In this document: positions 1 to 5,440 of the stretch, piece by piece | How the letters are laid out: each line of letters begins with the position of its first letter | Position numbering within the stretch: position 1 is the first letter of the stretch | Position numbers and translations under genes: made by a program | Notes under the pieces: model-generated | What the model saw: the letters and a program-made list of their open reading frames with translations, nothing else | The model's database searches: none | Told to the model about the DNA's origin: nothing | From: Gemmatimonadota bacterium | GTDB taxonomy: Bacteria > Gemmatimonadota > Gemmatimonadetes > Gemmatimonadales > GWC2-71-9 | Length of the DNA stretch: 5,656 nt | Assembly (NCBI GenBank): GCA_027294815.1 | Contig: JAPULP010000153.1 | Span: 1 to 5,656 of the forward strand | Direction of reading: 5' to 3'

Positions 1-512
1 TGCCGGTACGGTGGGTCACGATCCTCGATCCCGACCCCGAAAACGCAGTCGACGCTCACGACGCGGTGTTTCGACAGGGGTGGTCACAGGGCGGCGCCCG
101 GTTTTCGCGTATCGAAGGATGCTTCTACGGCGATGAGGGCATCTATTTCAGCTGCACCAATGGTGGTAGAGCCGACTTGGGCCAAATCTGGCACTACCGA
201 CCCCTCGGTTCCGACGACGGCGAGCTAACACTTCTGTTCGAGTCGCCGTCTCAGAGCGTTTTGGACTCACCCGACAACCTGTGTGTGACTCCGCGCGGTA
301 TGGTGTTGATCACCGAAGACGGGCGCTACAGTAATTACGTGCGAGTCTTGACGCCGAGCGGCAAGATTTTCAATTTTGCGGAAAACACGGCGAACCGTTC
401 GGAGATGGCCGGACCCACATTCAGTCCCGACGGACAGACGCTGTTTCTCAACATCCAGCGCCCCGGCGCGACCTATGCCATCTGGGGTCCCTGGGAACGC
501 GGCGGGATATAA
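1..512 (+). CDS. phoX: PhoX/DUF839-family alkaline phosphatase, C-terminal fragment
   Basis: The reading frame is open from the left edge (first full codon at 3) to TAA at 510-512, giving 169 visible residues; the start lies outside the window. I see family-typical C-terminal PhoX (DUF839) sequence: a WSQGGARFSRIEG segment, then GIYFSCTNGG, a QIWHYRP strand, SPDNLCVTPRGMVLITEDG, and the closing signature AGPTFSPDGQTLFLNIQRPG ending in AIWGPW. These look like beta-propeller blades. Known PhoX enzymes are exported, usually by the Tat route, and are metal-dependent phosphomonoesterases that release phosphate from organic esters. The IEG, PDN and ED acidic residues are plausible metal ligands, but that is inference. 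The signal peptide and most of the active site are not visible. The gene converges on the metal permease, and its stop codon is separated from a 79-nt heptamer hairpin by a single base. The family call is strong; phosphatase activity is family-level inference. Confidence 0.88.
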   Translation, partial: PVRWVTILDPDPENAVDAHDAVFRQGWSQGGARFSRIEGCFYGDEGIYFSCTNGGRADLGQIWHYRPLGSDDGELTLLFESPSQSVLDSPDNLCVTPRGMVLITEDGRYSNYVRVLTPSGKIFNFAENTANRSEMAGPTFSPDGQTLFLNIQRPGATYAIWGPWERGGI

Positions 513-513
513 C

Positions 514-592
514 CGAATATCCAACACCCAATATTCGATATCCAATATCCATCTTGGATATTCAATATTCAGTATTGGATATTGGATATTCG
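514..592. repeat. Heptamer-period inverted repeat, CCAATAT/GGATATT type
   Basis: Eleven consecutive 7-nt units plus two bases fill the gap between two convergent stop codons. The left units are variants of CCAATAT (528-534, 542-548) and the right units variants of GGATATT (556-562, 577-583, 584-590). By hand count, 50 of 72 bases match the base 7 nt downstream. Arms 514-550 and 556-592 are inverted copies, 37 nt each with 7 mismatches, around a 5-nt loop (ATCTT, 551-555). Some mismatches become wobble pairs: two in RNA read rightward, three in RNA read leftward. The heptamer phase continues unbroken through the loop. The element could end both transcripts, but there is no T-run, so a classical intrinsic terminator is not shown. 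It is very AT-rich against its surroundings. Confidence 0.9.
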
Positions 593-2338
593 CTAGCCCC
601 CCGAAAAGGTCAACTCCGCGACGAACCCACGCGGTCCCCGCCGCAGCAACGATGCGCCGAACAAGAGAACCAACCCGATGAGTGACGCGATCTTGTACCA
701 CGACGCGCCTTCGACGGCGAGCATATCGAGTGCAATGATCGGAATGTCTCCAAAGAACGCGTTTACACCGTAACCGAGTCCGACCGACGCCCCGATGATG
801 GCAAGCGAGAACATGGCCGCCGCGCGTTTCCCGTGCAGCTGGGTTAGTACACCGAACGTGGTGATGTTCGTCGCCGGTCCGGTAATGAGAAACGCGAGCG
901 CAGCGCCTGGAGAGAGACCACCGAGCAACAGCATCGCAACGAGCGGCGTTGCCGCCGAAGCGCACACATAGGTGGGCACGCCCACCAGCGCGAAGATCAG
1001 CACGTCTACGCTGGCCGGAATGGCGGACAATGGGGCGCCCCCCAGGAAAGGAGCGACAAGCGCCGCCACACCGAGTCCGGCAAGGATCCACGGTGCCGTG
1101 TCGTCGACCACGTCCCCCAGCCCCACGCGAAACGCCTTATCCACCCGTTCGCGGATTGGCACACCCACCGGCGCCGAATCCGTTTCGGTCAACTGGGCGT
1201 CGGTGCGTTTAAACATGGCCATGCCTCCAACCAGCCAACCTACCAACAACGCCACCACCGCGGCTCCCACGACTCGGATGACGGTCATGTGCGGACCGAG
1301 CAGCGGCACCGAAAGGAAGACCGCGTCCAACCCCAGTTCCGGCGTCGCGACCAAGAAGGCAAGGGCGGCGGCTGGCGGCACGCCCTTACCGATGAGTGAC
1401 CGATAGACCGGAACGACGCCACACGAGCAAATCGGCAGTGGAAGCCCGAACGCCATGCCGCGAACCGCGTGCATCCCGGTTCCCCCTCTCGCCATCCAGG
1501 CAATCGATGACGCAGGCATGAAGACACTGATGAACCCCGCGGCAAAAAAGGCCAGGAGAAGCGCCGGCGCGCTTTCCAGCGACAGATCGATCAACGTCCC
1601 GATGACTTGACCGCCCAAATCGGCGTCGGCTCCGGCGTCGCCGAACAGGATGACCGCCAGCAGCAGTATCGCGATGAGCGCTCCCACTCCTTCGCTTCGG
1701 CGGGAGGTCGCCGTGATTGCGGTCTTGCCGTGGGTGTGATCGTCCAGATGGGGTCGGAACAGCACCACATGGAGCAGCGAGCCTCCGACAAACGCCTGAA
1801 ACCACGCCACCGAGCGGACCGTGAGCTCGGCTCCGAGAGTCGGTCCCACGGCATACCCAGCGGTGGTGGTGGCGGCCACGGCCAAGAGCGCCAACCCCGC
1901 CACCGCTGCGCCGAAGTGCGGTCGCAGCAGCCACCAAATTGCGAGTCCGACGGGAAGTCGATGGAGTACGATGGCCGTGGGCAGGTGGGTACCCGCCTGC
2001 ACGGCGAGACCCCCGCCGAGGGCGGCGCCGTCGATGAGCGCGTGAAGACAGAGCCCCACCACGCCCAGCATGAGCGCGGCCACGTGAGTTCCCTTGGCTG
2101 CCCTATGGAACAGGCGTTCTGCGATCGTGGGGCCGGCAAACCCGGCGATGATGAACCCGATCGCGGGCCATCCCCCGTGGACGACTGCTTCGGGGAGCAC
2201 GCTCAAGATGATCAGCCCACTGATAGCCACGAATACGAAACCGTCGAGGACGGTGAGCGTGGTGCCGCGCCCGTGAGCGAATCGGTAGGCCAGGGGACCG
2301 GCAGCGAGGGCGGCCATGCTCGCCAAAAGCAGGATCAA
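593..2338 (-). CDS. ZIP-like / SO_0444-type permease fusion, putative heavy-metal transporter
   Basis: This 581-aa integral membrane protein has two recognisable halves. Residues 1-195 resemble a ZIP metal transporter: VLPEAVVHGG in an early helix, HALIDGAALGGG (99-110) like the ZIP helix IV HNxxDGLAIG signature, and HRLPVGLA (126-133) at the helix V HExP position. Several ligand positions differ (A100, R127, V130), so its metal site may be reduced. A charged loop with HLDDHTHGK (197-205) links to residues 245-565, which match the ArsP/DUF318-like permease family that includes SO_0444 Cu/Zn efflux proteins: LPLPICSCGVVPVYRSL (299-315), FLVATPELGLD (328-338), then the repeat-related VPTYVCASAATPL (454-466) and FLITGPATNI (483-492). 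About 14-16 helices are likely. TTG at 2338 is the earliest possible start, because an in-frame TAG lies one codon further upstream, and it has GAGAG 8 nt upstream; ATG at 2317 is the alternative. Substrate and direction are inferred. Confidence 0.88.
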   Translation of the reverse strand: MILLLASMAALAAGPLAYRFAHGRGTTLTVLDGFVFVAISGLIILSVLPEAVVHGGWPAIGFIIAGFAGPTIAERLFHRAAKGTHVAALMLGVVGLCLHALIDGAALGGGLAVQAGTHLPTAIVLHRLPVGLAIWWLLRPHFGAAVAGLALLAVAATTTAGYAVGPTLGAELTVRSVAWFQAFVGGSLLHVVLFRPHLDDHTHGKTAITATSRRSEGVGALIAILLLAVILFGDAGADADLGGQVIGTLIDLSLESAPALLLAFFAAGFISVFMPASSIAWMARGGTGMHAVRGMAFGLPLPICSCGVVPVYRSLIGKGVPPAAALAFLVATPELGLDAVFLSVPLLGPHMTVIRVVGAAVVALLVGWLVGGMAMFKRTDAQLTETDSAPVGVPIRERVDKAFRVGLGDVVDDTAPWILAGLGVAALVAPFLGGAPLSAIPASVDVLIFALVGVPTYVCASAATPLVAMLLLGGLSPGAALAFLITGPATNITTFGVLTQLHGKRAAAMFSLAIIGASVGLGYGVNAFFGDIPIIALDMLAVEGASWYKIASLIGLVLLFGASLLRRGPRGFVAELTFSGG

Positions 2339-2346
2339 AGGCTAGT

Positions 2347-2351
2347 CTCTC
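2347..2351 (-). promoter_or_regulatory. Ribosome binding site deciding the TTG start of the permease
   Basis: Read on the minus strand, GAGAG ends 8 nt before TTG (2338-2336), a normal Shine-Dalgarno distance. The in-frame TAG at 2344-2342 rules out any longer protein. The next candidate, ATG at 2317, has no comparable purine tract at the right distance. This favours TTG initiation, although the motif itself is short. Confidence 0.5.
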
Positions 2352-2363
2352 GAAACGATAGTG

Positions 2364-2377
2364 GGTTATCGATAACC
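2364..2377. repeat. 14-bp perfect palindrome GGTTATCGATAACC
   Basis: Two heptamers, GGTTATC and GATAACC, form a perfect dyad in the divergent promoter region, 25 nt upstream of the permease TTG. The same GGGTTATCG string recurs at 2413-2421 as the first unit of the longer heptamer tract, so this is probably an isolated member of that repeat family. It could also be a regulator's operator for either flanking gene; nothing in the window identifies such a regulator. Confidence 0.6.
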
Positions 2378-2413
2378 TAATCAGTCACGCTCGCGGCGCC
2401 TGTCGAAGCCGCG

Positions 2414-2441
2414 GGTTATCGGTGACCGGTAACCGGTCACC
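2414..2441. repeat. Heptamer tract of GGTNACC type with a 23-bp palindrome
   Basis: Four 7-nt units lie in tandem: GGTTATC, GGTGACC, GGTAACC and GGTCACC. By hand count 17 of 21 bases match at a 7-nt offset. Because GGTNACC is its own reverse complement apart from the centre, the tract forms hairpins in two registers. One pairs 2420-2430 with 2432-2442 perfectly around a single base. The other pairs 2414-2422 with 2426-2434 with one wobble. The two share bases and exclude each other. The tract lies in the probable leader or promoter region of the cobalamin-binding protein gene, ending about 30 nt before its ATG. Confidence 0.8.
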
Positions 2442-2473
2442 GCCTTTCGGAGGTTCTTTCTCAAGAGAAGCCC

Positions 2474-3412
2474 ATGACATCCCAACCCACCATCGTTTCC
2501 CTGCTCGCTAGCGCCACCGAGATCATCAGCGCGTTGGATCTGCGCCACCGGCTCATCGGCAGGTCACACGAATGTGATTATCCGAGCGACGTAGCGGCGC
2601 TGCCGGTGCTGTCGGCGCCGAAAGTAGATCCGAGTACCAGCTCGAAGGAGATCGATCGGCAAGTCAGGGATGTCATTCGCGACGGATTGAGCGTGTACGA
2701 CATTCGTATTGCCGAACTCGAGCGCCTCAAACCCGACCTGATCGTGACGCAGGATCAGTGTGAAGTGTGTGCGGTCTCCTTAACCGATGTCGAGGGTGCA
2801 CTGTGTCAGGTCACGCTCAAGGACACCAAGATCTGCACGCTTCACCCAAACAATATCGACGACGTCACTGCCGACTTTCAAAAGGTCGCCGATGCGAGCG
2901 GCGTGCCGGAGAGAGGGCGGGAACTGATCGATGCCTTCGCACAGCGGCTCGCCGACATCGAGCAACGCACGGTAGGACTAACGGTGCGCCCGCGCGTGGC
3001 CATGATCGAGTGGATGGACCCCGTGATGGTGGCGGGGGGGTGGATTCCGGAACTGGTGCGCGTGGCCGGTGGAGAGCCAGTGATTGTCGAGTCACCCGTG
3101 GCATTCAAGACGGTAGAGTGGTCCGAGATAGCAGCGGCCGATCCGGACGTCGTGGTCATACTCCCGTGCGGCTACGAATTATCCAAGACTCTCGGCGAAC
3201 TCGATGATGAAGTATTGGCGGCAGCGCTCGGGAGCGTACCCGCGGTGCGACGGGGAAAATGTTTCGTCGCCGACGGCAATGCCTACTTCAACCGACCGGG
3301 ACCCCGGCTCGCCGACAGCGCCGAGATGCTCGGGGCGCTACTACATCCCGATCTGTTTCCCGACGCACTGGCTCGGTACGGAGATTGTTTTGCGACTTGG
3401 CCTTCGAACTGA
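2474..3412 (+). CDS. BtuF-like cobalamin-binding protein (periplasmic-binding-protein fold, no signal peptide)
   Basis: The 312-aa product belongs to the class III substrate-binding-protein superfamily (PF01497 type, BtuF/FhuD relatives). It opens directly with the first strand, TIVSLLASATEIISALDL (6-23), followed by SHECDYP (31-37), LKPDLIVTQDQCEVCAVS (85-102) with a Cys-x-x-Cys pair (96, 99), a long linking helix near 132-165, EWMDPVMVAGGWIPELV (179-195), the ADPDVVVILPCGY strand (222-234), and a closing YFNRPGPRLADSAEMLG (271-287). This pattern is typical of proteins annotated as cobalamin-binding. There is no signal peptide or lipobox, so the protein appears cytoplasmic unless the true start lies elsewhere. 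ATG 2474 is preceded by GAGAA (2465-2469); a better GGAGG at 2449-2453 lies 20 nt upstream with no usable start near it. No BtuCD genes adjoin it. The ligand is inferred from the family. Confidence 0.85.
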   Translation: MTSQPTIVSLLASATEIISALDLRHRLIGRSHECDYPSDVAALPVLSAPKVDPSTSSKEIDRQVRDVIRDGLSVYDIRIAELERLKPDLIVTQDQCEVCAVSLTDVEGALCQVTLKDTKICTLHPNNIDDVTADFQKVADASGVPERGRELIDAFAQRLADIEQRTVGLTVRPRVAMIEWMDPVMVAGGWIPELVRVAGGEPVIVESPVAFKTVEWSEIAAADPDVVVILPCGYELSKTLGELDDEVLAAALGSVPAVRRGKCFVADGNAYFNRPGPRLADSAEMLGALLHPDLFPDALARYGDCFATWPSN

Positions 3413-3426
3413 GCAACGCGGGGATA

Positions 3427-3951
3427 TTACTGGCCGAGTGCGGTGTGTAGCTGACTGAGATGGCGGAGATCGTGACCGGCGTGCACCCGTAGCAGCGTAC
3501 CCAGGGAGATCGTCATCCCCGCGCCCACATGCTCTCCGGTCCGCTCGAGATCACTCTCCGTCATACGCTTCCACATCTGGAGATTGACGCCTCGCAAGGC
3601 GCGGAAGTCCACGATGACCTGCTCGGGTGGCCAGTCGTTAGGCCGCTGCACACTCACCCACGCGTTCTGATCGATCTCCGGCAAACGAGGATTGTCGTCG
3701 CACAGGATGGTGCGTGCCCGGAAGCCGAAGATCCACTCCATGTCGGTGAGGTGCACGAGTATCTCCACACCGGTCCACGACTCATCGGTACGTCGCTGCA
3801 GCTCTTCGATCGAGTGTTGTGCGACTATGTCCTCCAGCGATTCACTGGTCGCCGCCAGCACGTCAATCGGATCGCGAGATCCGAGCAGGGCGATCTGCGC
3901 GTTCAGGAAACCGTAGGCAGGGTTGACGTCGGATGGGATGGGGGTGGGCAT
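3427..3951 (-). CDS. DinB_2/YfiT-fold family protein, putative metal-dependent enzyme
   Basis: The 174-aa product has the size and motif layout of the DinB/YfiT four-helix-bundle superfamily (DinB_2 type). The metal-binding triad is visible: H67 in EILVHLTDMEW (63-73), then H160 and H164 in HAGHDLRHLSQ (157-167), with RGVNLQMWKRM (120-130) forming the typical third helix. Members include thiol-dependent transferases that use bacillithiol, mycothiol or glutathione, and many of unknown role; the substrate here cannot be told. The fold is unrelated to DNA polymerase IV despite the shared name DinB. ATG at 3951 has only a weak AGG (3959-3957) 5 nt upstream. The 3' end lies 14 nt from the convergent cobalamin-binding gene, and the 5' end is 11 nt from the GAWTCTA repeat, so its promoter must lie within or beyond that repeat. 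Confidence 0.85.
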   Translation of the reverse strand: MPTPIPSDVNPAYGFLNAQIALLGSRDPIDVLAATSESLEDIVAQHSIEELQRRTDESWTGVEILVHLTDMEWIFGFRARTILCDDNPRLPEIDQNAWVSVQRPNDWPPEQVIVDFRALRGVNLQMWKRMTESDLERTGEHVGAGMTISLGTLLRVHAGHDLRHLSQLHTALGQ

Positions 3952-3962
3952 TGGCGCCTGCT

Positions 3963-4055
3963 GATTCGAGAGATTCGAGATGCTAGAATCTAGATTCTAG
4001 ATTGGGGTTATGACAATCTGCATTCTAGAATCTAGAATCTCGAATCTAGAATCGC
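3963..4055. repeat. Heptamer-period inverted repeat, GAWTCTA type, rich in CTAG
   Basis: One unit (3963-3969), a 2-nt slip (3970-3971), then twelve units in unbroken 7-nt phase (3972-4055). Clear copies are GATTCTA at 3993-3999 and GAATCTA at 3986-3992, 4028-4034 and 4042-4048. By hand count 50 of 77 bases match at a 7-nt offset from 3972. Arms 3963-4004 and 4014-4053 are inverted copies with one 2-nt bulge and few mismatches, around a 9-nt loop (GGGTTATGA). TCTAGA occurs five times. The tract fills most of the gap between two divergent genes, so it occupies the place where their promoters would be expected. Confidence 0.9.
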
Positions 4056-4103
4056 AGTACAACATGGAACCTGCACCTTGAAACGAACTATATTCTACAG
4101 CTT

Positions 4104-5351
4104 ATGCGATTAATGCAAACAGCGTTATCCACGGTCCTTCTCTGTTGCGGTTCGGCCGGTCTGGTGGGACAGACGCCGGCTCCCGACCCGGACGTGCCGG
4201 GTTCCCAGATTCGCGTGGCCCTCGTTACCATGGGTCCTGGGTCCAACATCTGGGATCGGTTTGGGCACAATGCCATCTGGATACGGGATCCCGATAGCCG
4301 GATCAACCGGTTGTACAACTACGGCATCTACGATTTCAACGCTGAGAACTTCGTTCTTCGGTTTATCCAAGGCCGGATGCTCTATAGAATGGGCAGCGGC
4401 GATCCGGATGTGACGTTCCGATATTTTAGCGAACGGGCCAACCGAAGCGTCTGGGTGCAGGAACTCAACCTCACGCCCGCGCAGCGAATCGAGTTGCGCG
4501 ATTTCCTGCTGTGGAACGACCGGCCGGAAAATCAAGAGTATCGGTACGACTACTATTACGACAACTGCTCCACGCGCGTTCGCGATGCGTTGGATAGGGT
4601 TCTGGGAGGCGTGATCCAGCGCCAAACCGAGGAGGCGCCGGCGGGTACGACCTTGAGGTTTCACACGCGGCGTTTGACGTCAAACAACGTGTGGTACTAC
4701 ACCGGTCTCATGATCGCGCTCGGCCCCATGGTAGACAAGCCCATCACGGTGCGAGAGGAAATGTTTTTGCCGACGAGCCTGCGCGATCATCTGCGTGGGA
4801 TCTCGGTGACCGGACCCGATGGGAATCAAGAACCTCTTATTGCTTCGGAACGCACCGTCTATGAGAGTACCAGGCCACCATCCGACGAGGCCCCGCCGTC
4901 ATGGACCTTGGCGTATCTGGCCGTTGGGGTATTGCTGGCGGGGTTGTTGTTTTGGTTGGCGGGTGCGGGTGTAGCCAGCAAGCGGATCCGCGTCGCGTTT
5001 GTAAGCGTGAGTACGGCGTGGATGCTCGTGGTAGGGGTCCTTGGGGCTGTGTTGTTTGGGCTGGTCATGGTCACCGATCACGCATCGGCATATTGGAATG
5101 AAAATCTGTTCTTGTTCAACCCGCTCTCACTCGCGTTGGCCCTGACCGTGCCACTCGCCGCGCTTGGCATACGCTGGGCCCACCGGCCGGTGATGTTGCT
5201 TGCTGTGGCGGTCGCGGGTCTCTCCGCGTTGGGTTTCATCGCTCAGATCTTGCCGGGGCTCGATCAAATCAATGGAGAGCTGTATGCGTTGGTGTTGTTG
5301 CCCAACGTCGCTGTGGGAGTAGGGGTGTATCGGCTGAGCCGTGAGCCGTGA
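4104..5351 (+). CDS. Lnb-like (DUF4105) membrane protein, putative lipoprotein N-acyltransferase
   Basis: The 415-aa product starts with a signal-like segment (hydrophobic 5-22, cleavage probably near VGQ-TPA at 22-25). Residues 36-235 match the Lnb N-terminal periplasmic domain (DUF4105): WDRFGHNAIWIRDP (50-63), LYNYGIYDFNAENFVLRFIQG (70-90), MLYRMG, LNLTPAQRIELRDFLLWN (121-138) and YDYYYDNCSTRVRD (148-161). H55 and C155 are the conserved pair I would expect at the active site. Residues 268-410 form about five transmembrane helices containing TDHASAYWNENLFLFNPLSLAL (324-345), typical of the Lnb C-terminal region. Lnb of Bacteroides is an envelope lipoprotein N-acyltransferase; extending that role here is inference. 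ATG 4104 has no Shine-Dalgarno sequence; ATG 4113 is an alternative. The last residues and the stop codon fall inside the GAGCCGT repeat. Confidence 0.87.
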   Translation: MRLMQTALSTVLLCCGSAGLVGQTPAPDPDVPGSQIRVALVTMGPGSNIWDRFGHNAIWIRDPDSRINRLYNYGIYDFNAENFVLRFIQGRMLYRMGSGDPDVTFRYFSERANRSVWVQELNLTPAQRIELRDFLLWNDRPENQEYRYDYYYDNCSTRVRDALDRVLGGVIQRQTEEAPAGTTLRFHTRRLTSNNVWYYTGLMIALGPMVDKPITVREEMFLPTSLRDHLRGISVTGPDGNQEPLIASERTVYESTRPPSDEAPPSWTLAYLAVGVLLAGLLFWLAGAGVASKRIRVAFVSVSTAWMLVVGVLGAVLFGLVMVTDHASAYWNENLFLFNPLSLALALTVPLAALGIRWAHRPVMLLAVAVAGLSALGFIAQILPGLDQINGELYALVLLPNVAVGVGVYRLSREP

Positions 5352-5384
5352 GCCGTGAGCCGTGAGCCGTGAGACGTGAGAGGT
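5336..5384. repeat. Tandem heptamer repeat GAGCCGT, seven units
   Basis: Five perfect GAGCCGT copies (5336-5370) are followed by GAGACGT (5371-5377) and GAGAGGT (5378-5384), and the pattern fades through GAGAGGG at 5385-5391. The first copies are translated as the end of the Lnb-like protein, and its TGA stop (5349-5351) spans the junction of the second and third copies. An inverted counterpart, two CTTCTCA copies, lies at 5422-5435. Copy number could vary between strains by slippage. A one-unit change there shifts the frame and would alter the last residues. Confidence 0.95.
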
Positions 5385-5440
5385 GAGAGGGCCGCCCCTC
5401 CCTCGGGGTGGGGTGTGGGGCCTTCTCACTTCTCACTTTT
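5376..5440 (+). terminator. Intrinsic-type terminator formed from the heptamer repeat
   Basis: An 18-nt arm (5376-5393) pairs with 5419-5436; the only two non-Watson-Crick positions are G-U wobbles in rightward RNA. The intervening 25 nt are G/C-rich and can form an inner CCCC/GGGG stem. TTTT follows directly at 5437-5440. The geometry suits Rho-independent termination of the Lnb-like gene, whose stop lies 24 nt upstream. The stem is large and the T-run short, so efficiency is uncertain. Its right arm also encodes the end of the convergent polymerase gene. Confidence 0.55.

Noticed and set aside
267..1091. A 274-aa minus-strand open frame spanning the PhoX end, the repeat and the permease C-terminus
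   Set aside because: It is rich in Arg, Cys and His, reads straight through the AT-rich repeat and overlaps two genes with clear family motifs. It is a high-GC shadow frame.
1607..2380. A 257-aa plus-strand open frame opposite the permease N-terminal half
   Set aside because: Its composition is low-complexity and charged with no motif, and it is antisense to clear ZIP-like and permease sequence.
2458..2469. TTCTC-AA-GAGAA dyad just before ATG 2474 as a regulatory hairpin
   Set aside because: The stem is five pairs with a 2-nt loop and contains the ribosome-binding purines; on its own it is too short to support a claim.
2339..2473. Cobalamin riboswitch before the BtuF-like gene
   Set aside because: The 135-nt gap is short, shows no recognisable B12 box, and its structure is explained by the GGTNACC heptamers and a small CGCGGC/GCCGCG stem (2392-2413).
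3427..3951. Assigning this gene as the dinB polymerase
   Set aside because: The H67/H160/H164 triad and 174-aa length match the YfiT/DinB_2 bundle. The polymerase is the separate fragment at the right edge.
3963..4055. CRISPR array or insertion-sequence terminal repeats
   Set aside because: The units are 7 nt with no unique spacers, and no transposase or target-site duplication is present.
514..5436. Direct assignment of the heptamer tracts to cyanobacterial STRR elements
   Set aside because: The shared 7-nt period is suggestive, but the sequences differ at each locus, the arrays invert, and the gene content does not look cyanobacterial.
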